From assembly GCF_048544455.1 (NCBI RefSeq), contig NC_133537.1:19095541-19159540 (forward strand): 64,000 nucleotides of DNA, read 5' to 3'. Numbering within the stretch: the first letter of the stretch is position 1; every line of letters starts with the position of its first letter. Both the position numbers and the translations under genes were made by a program. Shown in pieces: positions 25,336 to 39,059 of this stretch. This DNA comes from Silene latifolia (Eukaryota > Streptophyta > Magnoliopsida > Caryophyllales > Caryophyllaceae). The notes beneath the pieces were generated by a model. The model was not told the origin of the DNA and searched no databases. It worked only from the letters and a program-made list of their open reading frames with translations.

Positions 25336-27695
25336 TAGTGTTGCGGAATAATGTTGAGGGTTATTAGGGTGTAGGGTATTAATAATATTAGTATGATAAT
25401 ATGATTATGGTGTAAATTTGTACCCATGGGATAGCCCACTTGTTGCAGGAATTTCAGGGATTTTTCATGGGTGTTAAGCTTCTATGTAGTAAGTACGGAG
25501 TATATTTATATTCTATTATTCCTTGGTAAATGTATGTTTGTGATATTATCCATTATTATCCCAATTAATCATCCTTTTTGTTCATACATTATTGTCCACT
25601 TTTACGCTGATTGCTACAAACTAATTGCAACTCGCTCACTTTATCCAGGCTAATGAATTCCATGAACTCCACCTTGGAAATAGAACTCAATAGGCATAAA
25701 ATACCTTGAACTGGTCTGCAGGGACACATGGGTTAGAATGAAATTTGCAATAAATTTCAGGAAATCTTTGTCATGAAAAGCCATAAGATATGTAGTTGGA
25801 AAGGTACTTGCATTTTGGACAGTTGTTGCTTAACCCTTGTAATACAAGGCATATTGAATGGCTGCTTGTTTTTAGAACTATCTTCCTGTCTGTAATTCTT
25901 CTAGCAGCAGCCATAGCAACAATTTAATTCATCTATATTTAATTCCATTATTGAGGTGTGCGACCACCCTGGAACGGTTCTAAAGGATGATTTCATTTTG
26001 GGATTAAGGTTCTGATGTTGTTGTTGTATATTTAATTCCATTATTATTTCAATAAGGCCTATAATGCAAAAGAGGGTAGTATTAATTTCTACATTATTTA
26101 CTTAAAATAATCGACATGAATTAGTTTTAGCTCAGCTTACAGTTAATGAGTATAGTAGAAGATAAGATTAGTGTATATAATATGGAGTAATCCGTATTTA
26201 AGCTAAGATAACACTCCAAGTGGCATCCAAAATTGTACTCCGATCCGTACCCTATTATTCAACACTGAAAATGATTAATAAATAATCAATGTCGTAATAG
26301 AACTAAGTAATTGAGTATTAAGAGTCATCATTATCGTTGTCATCATATGTTGTATTATGTTGGGTTTATTCGTTAAAATTGGGTTTTAAGTTGGGACAAT
26401 ATAGAGAATATCATGTCTGAGCAACCCAAATCTTTACGATAATGATAGTTGATCTCCCGCCCCATTGAATGCTAATATATATTAGCGACTTGAAACCTCA
26501 ATAGAGTACAGTTCAATCTCAGACCTCCTTCAAGATCAGTCATTCTAACATGGTACGATAGCAAATTGATATTACTCGAAAGTATATACTAGATTAACGC
26601 CGGTTCTATAATTCCAAGTTAAAACACACATGAAACCTAGAAAACACAAGATGTTTTTTTTGGAGGTACAAAGCTAGTCAAACGCGACTAGGGTGTTAAT
26701 GCACTACAGAAGCTGGTAATTAGGTCATTCGAGTCTAATCAATGCGAGTTGGACTATAACTTATCATATTCGGTTTGTATTGAGTCCATTCACCCTTTGG
26801 TGGTGGAGTCGGGTGACATGTTGGGCGAGGACAGGTTATATGCGGGTGGTTTTGGATCGGGTCAACTTTTGGTGGCTCATTGCATTGGTAAAAGGAGACA
26901 TGATTGAATATGAGTAAGCATGGTGGACATAAGAAATGCATGTTATAACCAAACAAGGACTGAGTAACAACTATATAAAGGACATTACCCAGGCCCTGAG
27001 GAGACGGGGATTGTACTTCGTAGGTGTTGCTTAAGAGACCAAAATACTGTTTTTTATCTCAATTATTCAAAGTTAATTAAGGAGTGAATAAGTCAAAAAT
27101 TTACATATGAAACAAGGTAGAAAAGATTGACATGGTCTCATAATTAATTATCCGGGTGATTTTCAATGCTGAGATCAGTCAACTAAAGTTAATTGTATTG
27201 GAGTATTGCTTTTCAAGTCTCCGGATAATATCAATAGACTCCAATTATATGATTCCACCATTATCAATTCATTACCAGTATAAACTACTCTAAAGGTACA
27301 CAATTATAATACGTACGTCTCCACCCTACTACACCTACCTGTCTACATAAATCGCATTTATGTATATAGATGTTATGTAAAACCGTTATATATGGAGTAT
27401 AATAAGAGTTTTATTATTATCGTAAATTAATAAGGGTGTATTATTAAGATAAATGTCGGGTAAGAATATTTTACGATAAACTAAAGTAGTTTCATATAGT
27501 TCGTCTACTAATACGTTTTTTTGGTGTTGATCAGGAGTATCCCCTAACGACAGTTGGGACAATCTCCTTCGGAGTACTGAAGACAATTTAATGGGTTGAC
27601 CCCTTCCAAGTTTGATTTTTTCATTCGCAAGAATCAGAAATCAAATCTCTGACAATTTTGGTGTTGTCTACTAATACGTGATCATATAATAACAA
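25336..27695. other. MYB 3' flank and intergenic DNA
   Basis: No gene or bounded element recognised. AT-rich with scattered 'tacggagta' words; the first few hundred bases presumably include the MYB 3' UTR. Confidence 0.45.
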
Positions 27696-27703
27696 ATCAC
27701 AAC

Positions 27704-28283
27704 TAGGGATGACAATGGATAGGATCTGGATATGATCCTATAAGATCCAGATCCGGTAGGGATGACAATGGATAGGATCTGAAATTCTCATATCCATATC
27801 CGATCCGCAGGATCTGGACTGGGTCATGATCTATCCATATCCTTTTGATAGTCAAAGAAAAACTCCATTTTAAAATATGAAAAGATTAATTTTTAGATTT
27901 TATTGCGATGTAATCTAATATTTTCTCTATTAGATACAAATAATGAAGCTAAAATTTTAAAAACATAAAAATAGTCTTATGAAATTACAATAACACTAAA
28001 AAAATATTTCTTTTAACCGAAAAATGTTAATTAGAAAAAATCATGATTTGATTTATGAAAATATATTAGAAAAACAAAGCATATAGTTTTATTATTTGTT
28101 TAGCTTAACTTATTATTTAAGAAAATGAAATAAAAATGGATCTAAAGGTAGGATATGAATCTCGACCCTACGATCCATATCCATATCCTTATCCACTGGA
28201 TCTAAGATATTGCGATCCATATCCGGTCCGTAGGATCTAGATCCCAAGATCTGGGCAGGATCTAGATTCCATTATCATCCCTA
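27704..28283. mobile_element. Non-autonomous hAT-type element, 580 bp
   Basis: Termini TAGGGATGACAATGG and CCATTATCATCCCTA are inverted repeats. The flanking 8-bp duplication ATCACAAC (27696-27703 and 28284-28291) is perfect, as expected for hAT. The left terminal 25 bp is repeated inside the element at about 27757. No transposase. Confidence 0.88.
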
Positions 28284-28535
28284 ATCACAACCCATCTACA
28301 TTGTCCAATAGCGAGATCAAAAGAATTGCATAATTGAGGTTCAAAGTTTTTAGGTTTCACTAACTAGCTTAAAATTAACATGATAATAAAATTTTGATGT
28401 GATTAAAAGGTAATGCAACTTTCCATCTGCTAAATGAAGCCCCTAATTTAACAATAATTTCTATAAAATGATTTTACACAAAATTTAATGTAAAATCATC
28501 AACCACTTTACTTAATTTTCCCACCCTATCTAATA

Positions 28536-28773
28536 CTCCCTCTATTTTTCTATATATGATTTTCTCACATTTCGAGACACACACTTCTCTTTTCAATATC
28601 TCTCAAATTATATGCTTAAATATAGTGATATGTATACTCATATGAAAGAGTTTTTCATAAGGAATTTAAAGGTATAATTTTTATAATTTTTTATCAAATA
28701 TATTTTTGTAAATATTAAAGTCAAAAGCTCGTCTCAAAAAAGGAAAACGTCATATATTAAAAAATGGAGGGAA
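28536..28773. mobile_element. Stowaway-type MITE, 238 bp, intact copy
   Basis: Begins CTCCCTCTATTTTTC after TA and ends ATGGAGGGA before ATA. A second copy of the same family and the same 238-bp length is split by a Helitron at 38841-39059 and 45398-45416. This intact copy shows what the unbroken sequence looked like. Confidence 0.85.
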
Positions 28774-29389
28774 TAACATCCACTAACTATCGTAATTCGC
28801 TAATAAAGTCATCAACGTACTCTAATACGAGTAATTGTTTTACAATAATTTACCGTAAATTAATTTTACAAGAGACCTACAAATCAAACCTCTCGAATTC
28901 ATTATGCGACCTGTTACCGATAACTTAACAAATAACAATAAGAGTGATGAGTAGCTACAAAATATATAAGGTATATACAAGACACATGGTATATACTTAG
29001 CGGCCACAACTAAGTAGATGCCGTGCCTTTTATGTTCTCATTGCTTTGCTCGCAAGAATGGAACATATTATAACGGTCCATTATCACCATTCACCAATAT
29101 AATCCACAATCCACATATACCTATATACGGATTTACTATAAAAAGATGTATGTCTACACTCTTTTGTTCTTATTCAATACACGAGTCAATATTACTCAAT
29201 GTTTTAAAGGATCTCCTGCTGGTGGATCTTAGGATAATTTTTCAGCTAATTTATTTTAGAGATGATTAAATACAGACTTGAGCTGGATGCGAGTTGAACA
29301 ATCATAATTTTTTTAGCCTACATACATCCAAATTCGCGGGGCAGGTTTTTGTAAATTTTGGAAAATACATTGTCCAAGCTCTCTTTGTT
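28774..29389. other. Intergenic, no gene seen
   Basis: The 83-codon frame at 29018-29269 has no recognisable domain. Confidence 0.45.
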
Positions 29390-29567
29390 AGAGGGTTGGA
29401 CGGGACGGGTCTAAGGGGTCTCCCGTCCATAAACAACTCTTATTAGGTGTTTGACAAATAGCTTAAACGGCTGGACAAAAAGTTTGCTCCATTTCCATGG
29501 GCAGAGATCGAACCCCTGACCTTATGGTTAAGGGATGAAACGAGCAACCACTACACCAAACCCATTT
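29390..29567 (-). mobile_element. tRNA-derived SINE
   Basis: On the minus strand, A-box-like GGTTTGGTGTAGTGGTTGC, then B-box GGGGTTCGATCTC about 40 bases later, then a non-tRNA body ('TTTATGGACGGGAGACCCC'). Arrangement resembles the SINEs described in Amaranthaceae. The 3' limit is approximate. Confidence 0.7.
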
Positions 29568-29666
29568 GATTATTAGGAGTATCATGTCATTTTATGATAG
29601 CTTATAAGTTTGTCTGTTAAACAGTTTTAAGATGACCAGCTAGATTATCAACTCCTAATTCAACTA

Positions 29667-29850
29667 GGGTTTTTCTAACGTGTGCCCTAAGGCACACATT
29701 AATAATCTAAATATGGTAAGATTTGAAAGAGATTCTCATCAAATATTCAAGTATAAACTCATTTTTATCATAATTAGTGAGAATCTCTTGCAAATATTAC
29801 CATATTTAGGTTATTAATGTGTGCCCTTAGTGCACACGTTAGAAAAACCC
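29667..29850. mobile_element. Mutator-type MITE, 184 bp
   Basis: Terminal inverted repeats of about 52 bp starting GGGTTTTTCTAACGTGTGC, with only a few mismatches. The 9-bp target duplication ATTCAACTA (29658-29666 and 29851-29859) is perfect. Length of TIR and TSD fit the Mutator superfamily. Confidence 0.92.
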
Positions 29851-29859
29851 ATTCAACTA

Positions 29860-32040
29860 TTATTTTAGATAGCTTATAAGTTTTCAGGTAACTCATAAGT
29901 TTGCATCTAGCTTTTTAATTTTCATTTTATTTTTCAGCTACTTTTGTCAAGTGCCAATTTTATGAAAAAAATAAGCTAGTGGAATTATTCTAAATATTTA
30001 AGAAATGTTACTCGTATAAAAATTCTAAGAAACTATAAGTAGTACTCTGTATATAAAATTATATATTTTGAAGAGTAATAATTTTTTTTAAATTTGATTA
30101 TACTAGTATCTAGTGGAGTATATGTTAGAGTTAATCCAAAAAGTAATTTTTTCTTTTTTGTAAATTTGAGTATAATATTCTATATTTCTATACAGCTGGC
30201 ATTGGTTCCTTGTCATCGCACATCACATTGAAAAGCCATGGTAGGTCATCAGTGATGGTATAATTAGCAGATAATTGCCTTGTTTTAGGGAGTTATATAG
30301 GGCAAACTAAAAGGGTTTTATGAATTGTCACAGTACATAATACTCGTATCTTAGATGCGCATATATATGACAATTAAGAGCATCTAGTATAACGATAACT
30401 AATCTACTTCAGGACTACATCTTTAGTAGCTACAAAATATAGATAGACTTCAATTTTCACGCAATTAGGCTCTGATTCGGTAAAAACATGTGATGGAGCA
30501 TCCTCAAGGAATACTAAATAGAATATTATGTTAGTATAATGTCTATTATCATGTGCCCTAGAAAAAACGATAATCAAAAGTAAATAAATGATTGATACGA
30601 AAGAAGTAAGTGTGATGGAACAACAAAATACCATATTTTGTGAAAATAACAATGTCTTCCGTTAATTCTACACTAACACACACAAAACATATTTTCGAAT
30701 AGGTGGAATTTAAGGTTACCCTTACCTAATTTCATTACGGTTACAACCTAGAACTCTAGAAAGATTAAACCGTGTTTTACAATCAATTGTCAATCACTTT
30801 GTCGTAGCAGAAAGTTTAACATGATAGTTATTCTAAGTAATTCATCCTGGACGTTTATTATGTTTTCTATATTTGTTGTAAAAAGTATAAGATGAGTACA
30901 CTACAGAGCATAAGAAGAAATAAGACATAAGTCTGAAACCTATCACATATAAAATCTCTGTCTAATACACTATGTTAAAACCTCTACGACACAAGAAGTT
31001 TCGGAAAGAAACTAGCGCACCCCCAAAACTTCTACGACGATACTTTCACTCGAGTCTTGGGTAAATAAACCTCCTCAAGCAACCATTTGAAATTGGTCTC
31101 TTAAAAATTAAACTAAAGATTTATGAACATATCAGTCCCTAGTCCACATTTGTACGTACGGACTGAATACATATCATCTAACAATATTCAGTAGTTGCAA
31201 CTCAGATATGCTTGATAGCTCTATCTTGACTTTCGACACTAGCTTTATCTATAAGGAGCTTATTAAAATACTCGTAAATTTAAATAATATTAAAACTATA
31301 CAAATAATTTGATGAAAAAGGTAGTTGAAATTGTCAATTTATGTCAAATAGTTTGGCTCAAACAATAAGGCCAAGTCCCCCAAAATAAAGCGACCTGTCA
31401 TATCTTAGACTATTTTTTTAATTTCATTTCACTGACTTTTCTCTTCATTGACATTCTGTTACTTTGGATCCATCTACCAAGCGCACAACCTCTATTATTT
31501 CTCGTTTAAAGGTTTACAGTCGATTTGTTCTAAAATATTCCACCGAAACATTGCTATTCAAACAAGGAAATTGCAAGAGCTACATACCAGATTGTCTTTA
31601 ATTTCTGTAATTTGAGTATGAAATCATATCGTCACCATAAGTACAAATATTCATATGGATAATGATAGAGCGCCACAGGGTGGCTGTGGCGTCAAGATTA
31701 GGTGTCACCCTCTCACAAATATCCTTTATTGAACGAGTCTCCACTTATTACATGTGAAAGGTTGACGCCGAGATTGGGTGTCACCCGGTGGCGCCAACTC
31801 ATATTCCTATTCGTATTGGACGATCTCTTATCCGTAACCAGATTGTATTAATAAGATATAAGACCGTCTTATACATGAGACCATCTCGGCATCTCATACA
31901 AAACTCGCTATATATATTGCCACTGATATAAACAAAAGGTTTGAACTATTTTTTTTTATGATGACGTACCATAGCCGCTATTTTTCATGCGCACTGCATA
32001 AATCCTTGGATATACGTGATAACATGCAAACCACGTATAC
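29860..32040. other. AT-rich intergenic DNA
   Basis: No gene recognised. 31655-31805 holds two imperfect 'gcgccacagggtg / gtgtcaccc' blocks that look like a decayed inverted-repeat element. 31840-31880 has a short 'agaccgtctta' fold-back. Confidence 0.45.
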
Positions 32041-32184
32041 TGGGTAACTCACCCGAGAGTGACAGACTCAAAGTCTAAAAGACAAAGTCTCAGGCCATAA
32101 ACACTATACAAAATTGGTCTTAGACAAACTTGAACCCGAGACACTTGAAAATTTCACCCAAGTTTAACCACTAGACTACACCCT
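32041..32184 (-). mobile_element. tRNA-derived SINE
   Basis: Minus strand: A-box-like GTAGTCTAGTGGTTAAACTT, B-box CTCGGGTTCAAG about 30 bases later, then a body of about 80 bases. Ends are approximate. Confidence 0.65.
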
Positions 32185-32509
32185 TGAAAACGGGTTGAAC
32201 TGTTACATACATAACCATATTTGACACGGTATTAGCCAATTTTATTGGACAACTGGTGGAATCATGCTACAAGTATCAAGTATGTATGTATGAGTCTTTC
32301 AGACAAAAAATACATAATACGGAGCATGACAAATAAAATTGAAATTTTGATAAAAATAAATATACTGCGTGTCTTCGCTAACTGTTTAGATTTCCATTTT
32401 GAACATATTTTCCACGGTGAAGAGTGACGGTAGCTCTCTAATTCATTAACTTGTATGGTTAAATGTCGTTTTGATATATTTGGTGTGAAATAAGCGACAA
32501 GGGTAGTAT

Positions 32510-32597
32510 AATATCGGAGATGGGGAGATTCGAACATAAGATCTATTGTCTTAATGTTCACTATATCTCTATCTAAACCACTAAGCCAAAACTCTTC
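32510..32597 (-). mobile_element. tRNA-derived SINE head
   Basis: Minus strand: A-box-like TGGCTTAGTGGTTTAGATAG and B-box TGTTCGAATCTCC. The body and tail are not clearly delimited. Confidence 0.5.
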
Positions 32598-35500
32598 GAT
32601 AATTTTGGTGTCAAATGAACAGCAATAACGTCGGTCAACAATATAATAAATGTATATTCTTGGCTTGATACAGGCCAACAGTCACATAAGAACATTTATG
32701 TAAAACAAAGAAATGACTAAATTATTACCGTTAAAATAAGGCTGGATTAGGGAATATCGTCATCCAAAACATGAAAGAACGATCCTTTGATTTGCTCGCT
32801 GTTGTCTCTTTGATGCCTCTGTGTATGTTTTAGGCATTAATCACTGATTCTCTTATAACAAAACTCATCCAAAAAGCTACAAGACATAGATGTATTAAAA
32901 AAAACATGGCATTAAGCATATCTGGCATGCATGATGAACTAAGTTCAGATAAAAACAAGAGGGCAACTAAATTAATTATATTAATTTGTAATTAAATATA
33001 AAAGTAATGAGCCATTAATTATCTTTAATAACATAGGGTCATTTTACAGCTCCATCTCCACCTATAAAGGTAGCAATTCTTTGATAATTAAGTTTGTTTG
33101 TTTGGATGATGGATCATACATTATTAATTTAAATGCTTGTTTGAAAATGGTGTTTGTGCATATGGATGGTTAGGACTTAGGAGAGAATGGATATGGGTTT
33201 ATTTTGGTTCGGTTAACGGAAATAAAAATCAAACAGGTTAATAGTTCTTTCTTTATTCATTTCATTTTCGTTTGTTCAAAATTCTCATTCACATATTCTG
33301 AACAAACGTATGAATTTGAAATAAATGATAGGAGAATTTTCATTCAAGTTTATAACCCATGTCCTAACTGATGACTAACCGTTTTTTCTACTTTTGGGTT
33401 ATGGAGCTCGGTTGGGTCTTTAACTGGGGTTATGGAGCCCTAGTTGTATCGCCCTTTAAAAACAATACTCCGTATTTATTATGTAGCTTAAGGAGAACTC
33501 GGAAAAAGGTATATGTCATCTAAAAATGTAAAGTAATAGTATTCTAGATTTCTAGCATCTCAATTATATCATATCTCTAAGGACCAAGGTATACTCCTAA
33601 GTGCTATAACCCTATCATCAAAGTTCCATGTACCTTATCACAATTTGAAGATATAGTCCAATAGAAACCAACTGAAATTAGATATTGAATGTTTAATCAT
33701 TATATGTGCTTGCATTTACAGTCTAGAACAATCATACACACTGAGAATAAACACAACAGAAAGAAACTACATACATAAAAGTATAAAACAGCCAAATTAT
33801 AAAAATAACTTAAAGAAAAGTAGGATAACATAATTCAATCTCTATTCTAACAAGATGATTGAAGTTCTTGATTGACGGCCAACTTATAGTTTAGAGTTTT
33901 GTGCTTTACGGACTATTTACTAAACACATAAGAGTAACTTAAGTAGTAAGAGTTCTATTACTTCAACCATGATGTTGGCAGATCAATTCTCACCCGCGAC
34001 ATAAGTAGTGCACTCTTTTAAACAAAAAAAAAAAAAAAAAAAAAAAAACTGAACACTTATTTTTATTCCATGCTCAAATTTTGTATACAAGTAATTATTG
34101 ACTTTCTATTTTGTCAGAGATTCATGAAGGTAAAACTGACTACTCCAGTTAGCCCTACATCTTAATGCTATTATCAAAAATGAGAAAAGGTTAAAAAAAT
34201 TATGTTTTAGGAAGAACTGTATCTGTCCCCTCATTTGTTTCATTTTTTTTTTTTAAGTGTCTCATTCATTTATTTACCATTTTATTTGAAAATGTTTTTG
34301 ATAAGTCCTTTGATCATCCACCTGCATTATTGTCCATTTTATTTGAAAATGTTTTTGACAAGTCCTTTGATCATCCACCTGCATTATTGTCCATATATCA
34401 TGTAATAACAGTAAGCACAGATGATTTCGTATCGCTACTTTATCTTTGTGTCAAAACACAAGTAAAACAAATGACTCTTATTTACGTCCTAATCAATCAT
34501 TTAAATATGAGTATATTTATTCACCCCTTAGAAAATACAGTATAATAAACAGAAATTATTGAATTGGAGTTATGAGAATGTCGACACTCCTTATCAATTC
34601 TGCTATCTCCTTGTTAAGGATCATCACTTACACTGTTCTCGGTATCTGGAAATTCTAACCTAAATTCTTTTATATTATATACTTCCTAAAAGAATTGAAC
34701 ATTGATTGAGGCCGAATAATTCAATGACGTTTTATTTTGGACGTAGCTATTGTTTACACGTGATAAACGTATCCAAATTAGCCTCTAGATATTTCCCACG
34801 TAATTATACTTTTTGGCTGTTCACGTAATTAAACTTGATTGGTTATCAGCTAGTCTTGCTAGACGGGTCAAATAGCTTGAAAGTGGTGACATTTTTGGCC
34901 CCCACCACCCCACTTATTGCTTGTCCTATTAGGAATGTGGTATTGTATTTGACCCGTCTTTATTATAGAAGGATATGTGCCGTCTATAATGAGATTTTGT
35001 GATTGGTTATTTCTTTCCTTTACAAAAGGTTCAGATCAATAGTAATGTCACATTGTGTTTCATGCATTCTAATATTTATAAGCCCAAAGAGGTTCCACTT
35101 TCAGACAAATTGACAATAAACGGAGTAGCTCCTTGCCTTATATAATGCAATGTTCTTCTTTAATTCTCCAATGTGTGATCCTTACATGTGGAATTCATAT
35201 GGGTCGGAGCTTTATTCTCAACAGTTAATGACTTGTTTAGTAAAACTAGTTAAAAAGCTAATTGAAATGTCAAAAGCTAGCTGAAAACTAAAAAGCTGCA
35301 TAGTTGATAGCTCGAAAGTTAATGTCGGTGAAAATTAGAAGCTGACATAGGAGCTTATTACATTAAAAATGTTTGGCAAACATATTGGTAAATAAAAAAA
35401 AACCAACATTGGTCAAATAAACTAGCTTATTTCTCTCGTACTAGGTATTATTCATTACTGCTAGCTTATTTGGTTAAATAAAATTATCTACCTAATAATC

Positions 35501-35703
35501 TACTTTGATCGAATAAGTTACCTAATAAAATCCTTCACAACTAACTAAATAAGCTAAAACTTACAAATCAAAACAAACTGATAATGACGTGTATTAGAGC
35601 TCTAGATTTAATCCGGGCTTAAAAAGATACAATAATATAGTAACCAAAACAAAGTTAACCAGGCGAACGACCTAAAATTAATGTATTCTTAGTTTTATAC
35701 CTT
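32598..35703. other. AT-rich intergenic DNA
   Basis: No gene recognised. Contains a poly(A) run (34023-34048) and a 57-bp tandem duplication (34277-34390). At about 35230-35580 there is an AT-rich stretch with 'agctaattgaa / agctagctgaaaac' words typical of decayed MITEs. Confidence 0.45.
34277..34390. repeat. 57-bp tandem duplication
   Basis: Two adjacent copies of a 57-bp unit beginning CCATTTTATTTGAAAATG, differing at about one base (GATAAG against GACAAG). Confidence 0.9.
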
Positions 35704-35706
35704 TTA

Positions 35707-36317
35707 GGCCTTGTTCTTTATACTTAGCTTTGCTGAATTGAAGATAATCCATAAAAGCTGAACTGAACTGAACTCGTAAGAGCTGAAATTATAGAAGAAT
35801 GGTTATGAGTTGAACTAAAATTTTTCTATATTGTCCCACATCGAGAAAATAAAGAGCTTGTGATATGTTTAATTTATAAGAGACTCTACACACGACTTAC
35901 TAACAAAGCATACGACTTACTAACAAAGCATGCGATTTTGGGTTTAAGTGAGAACAAAACGGACTCAATGATGCACATCTCATCTTATTGAGGTTGTGTT
36001 TGTTATAAATGGTATCAGTCTCTTGGAATGTTACGAATTCCCTTACTTAAAGGACACAACGTCCTCCTTAAGCCAAAAAGTATAAGACCTTGTTAAACAT
36101 ATCACAAGTCTCTTATTTTCCCGATGTGGGACAATTTAATCTCATAACCTCATGGGGTGTTACAGAACTTATCCGAGCTAAACTAAATTGAACTAAATTA
36201 AAGGAGTTGAACTGAATTTATAAAAGCTGAATTGAATTTAATTGAACATAAAAGTTAAATTGAGTTTAAAGGGAACTCGACTTAAAAGAGTGATTTTAAA
36301 TCCAAAAAAACAGAACC
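35707..36317. mobile_element. Tourist-like (PIF/Harbinger) element with an inner inverted-repeat insertion
   Basis: The left end GGCCTTGTTCTTT follows TTA and the right end, read inverted, is GGTTCTGTTTTTT, also next to TTA, so a 3-bp TSD is plausible. The outer parts are runs of 'gaactgaa'. Inside, 42-bp arms at 35831-35872 and 36093-36134 (TTGTCCCACATCG... and its complement) form a second inverted-repeat unit of 304 bp. That unit contains a 19-bp direct duplication (CGACTTACTAACAAAGCAT). Confidence 0.6.
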
Positions 36318-37808
36318 TTAAAGCCAAATAATATCATACTTGAAATTACATCAACCTTCCACTTATCCGATCAAAAATCAACACGAATAACAAATTAAGG
36401 GTCGCTAATGAATTTGAAAATTCAAACCGGCACTTAGATGATGGCAAACCACTCAGCCCACCAGTATGCTATGGGCTAGCATCACATACATATATTGGCT
36501 AAAACACAACGAGTCCAAGTTTAAAAACATACCTTTATGAACATCATGTAGCATATGGACTATGGACTGACTTGTGAAACTCCGATGCCCAAAGTATTGG
36601 AAAAATAGCCCAATAAATCATTGGTGGGCCACTGCGTGATCAAAGTTTAAGGAAGCCAGTCCCAAAGCTTTTCAACCAATTTCGCACCCTGCAAATCTGC
36701 AATCCACAAAGACACTAATTGATCAGTTACTTTATACATAGTAGGAGTAATATATAGAGTTTTAAACGGTTTTGTCAAGGTACAAACCCCATGCTTCTTT
36801 TACTTCCTCATTCCTTAATATCAGAATTATGCTATGAAATGATCAATTATCGGTCTTATACGTTGGTACACTTCCTTCACTCAGATGCACCTTGTGCTTT
36901 AAGAATGGATAACACACCGATCCATATCATGTGCTGAAATTTTACTCAAAAATTTTAGGTGCAGATAAGAACAACACACACTTAACCGGGAGCAATGTAG
37001 CTTAAATTCCATACTATATCCTTTTGCTTCTATTACTTTTGTTACGCTTTTTTCTTACCCAAGCACAAGTTGTAGCATCAAAATGCACCATAACAAAATA
37101 TTGTCGTGCAATATATTAATCAATCATTCTCGATATGCTTTATTAGGATCATCCGAAAACAGATCCAATGTTTTTATACAGAGTTACGAACAATGGTGGA
37201 ATATAGTACGTCACCTAGATAACGTTTGTTATTTCACAATTTCACTCACGTAATCAACTGCTAAAAATTTAATAGAATGATACCCAGAACAAATTGTAAA
37301 ACCCTAATTTCACAAAAATTAGATTTATTAGTGTATAATTATTTTATAGAAATTAAAACTACTCCGTAAATTATAATAGTCAAACAGATAAATCAATAGG
37401 GAATAACTTACCGATGAACATGATCAAGGTTTGTAAATTTGAATCGGCGAGAGGGGAAAAAAAGGGGCCATTTGCTAACAATTTATCGTTTGTTGAGATT
37501 AACACAAATTCATTTAATAATTTGGTTGGCTAACCTAATTTCACTAATTAAAGCCCAATTAATTAAATCTAATTGCCTAGCTTAATTTTGTTGATAGAAG
37601 CCCATTAAATTAAAAATCTAACAGCTACTCTCCTATAATACCGTCTCATAGCATAAGACGGGTTCAATAGAAGGTAATAGCCCAATAAAGAAAGGTTAAG
37701 CAAAGTGAAAATAAAAATTTGAACCCTTTGTCCGTCTCTCTCATTCACAGCATTGCTAATTTGCTATCCACAGTCCACAGTCCACACCGAGCACAACTGC
37801 AATAATAG
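36318..37808. other. Intergenic, no gene seen
   Basis: AT-rich. A short fold-back 'taataccgtctcatagcataagacgg' lies near 37640. Confidence 0.45.
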
Positions 37809-37817
37809 GGCTCAACT

Positions 37818-37941
37818 GAACAATTCTTGTGTTCTCCGGGAGGACCGTCCTCCTTACACCTAAAAGCAATCCAGCAAATGAAATATTATAAAAGGTTAGG
37901 TGTAAGGAGTACGGTCCTCCTGGAGGACACAAGAAATTTCC
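37818..37941. mobile_element. Mutator-type MITE, 124 bp
   Basis: Inverted arms of about 45 bp around 'CTTGTG(T)TCTCCGGGAGGAC' and their complement, with perfect 9-bp flanking duplication GGCTCAACT (37809-37817 and 37942-37950). Confidence 0.85.
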
Positions 37942-37950
37942 GGCTCAACT

Positions 37951-38647
37951 ACTCAACTGAATGTACTCCATGAACAAATGTTTTAACTATTTTTTTCATT
38001 GTTTAACACGGGTGTATTTGTCTTAAACTTAAAACGTAAAAAGTAGTATGAATAAGACAAAAGTATAATGTATGGAAAAACGCAAAAAGTAGCATGTTTG
38101 ACCTAGATTGTTAAAAATGAGTTTTTGTTTCTAAAACTTAATTTTTTAAAAGTAGTTTTCAAGAATGAGAAATACCAAATTGCTGGTTCTATTTTTATGA
38201 GCAAAAAGATGGTATTTAAGTTTTTAAGAAATTATTTTTAACTTTTAAATATATGATGTGTTTGCCAAAAATGTGTTTTTAAATCTAATAACACTTTAAA
38301 AAATGAGGCCAAATACACACAATATTTTAATATTTAATTCGTTTTAATATTATATACATTCGTCTTAATATGACTATTTAATTGACTCCATTATGGAAGA
38401 GGGTCCCTAGATGTTGTTAGAAGAGAGGCAAGAGGGGTGGAGGGCATACCAGGTTGCTTCATACATCCTGGCACGAGGGGTATTCTCTTAATTACGCGCC
38501 AACAGATACTATTCCGGCGTTCTAGATGTTCCCTTCTCTCACGTGCTTTGCCTACTCTTGCATATTTACACGCACGTGATTCCCACATGACTCTTTTTAA
38601 CTTCACAAGGGTCAAGGTAGTTAATTAACCCCGTCTTTCCAACTTAA
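37951..38647. other. Intergenic, no gene seen
   Basis: The two overlapping small frames near 38391-38628 on opposite strands show no domain. Confidence 0.45.
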
Positions 38648-38840
38648 CTAGTTTTAATCCCGTGCAAAAAAAAAAAGCACGGGTTGATTTTTAGTTAGTA
38701 TGCTAACAATACGTAATATCCTGAAATAATAATTGAATGAAACAATGTTAAATAAATGTAAGGCAATTTTGTGGTAAGGTCAATTCCAAGAAATTATTGA
38801 TTTCAATTTATACTTACTGGTACAATTTTCATGTAAGGTA

Positions 38841-39059
38841 CTCCCTCTATTTTTCTATATATGACTTTCTCACATTTCGAGACAAACACTTCTCTCCTCA
38901 ATATCTCTCAAATTATATGTTTAAATATAGTGATATGTATACTCATATGAAAGAGTTTTTCATAAGGAATTTAATGGTATAATTTATTTAATTTTTTACC
39001 AAATATATTTTTGTAAATATTAAAGTCAAAGGCTTGCCTCGAAAAAACAAAACGTCATA
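38841..39059. mobile_element. Stowaway-type MITE, left part (split copy)
   Basis: Starts CTCCCTCTATTTTTC after TA and follows the intact copy at 28536-28773 closely until CGTCATA, where it stops abruptly. The missing 19 bp reappear at 45398-45416. The two parts add up to 238 bp, the same length as the intact copy. Confidence 0.92.
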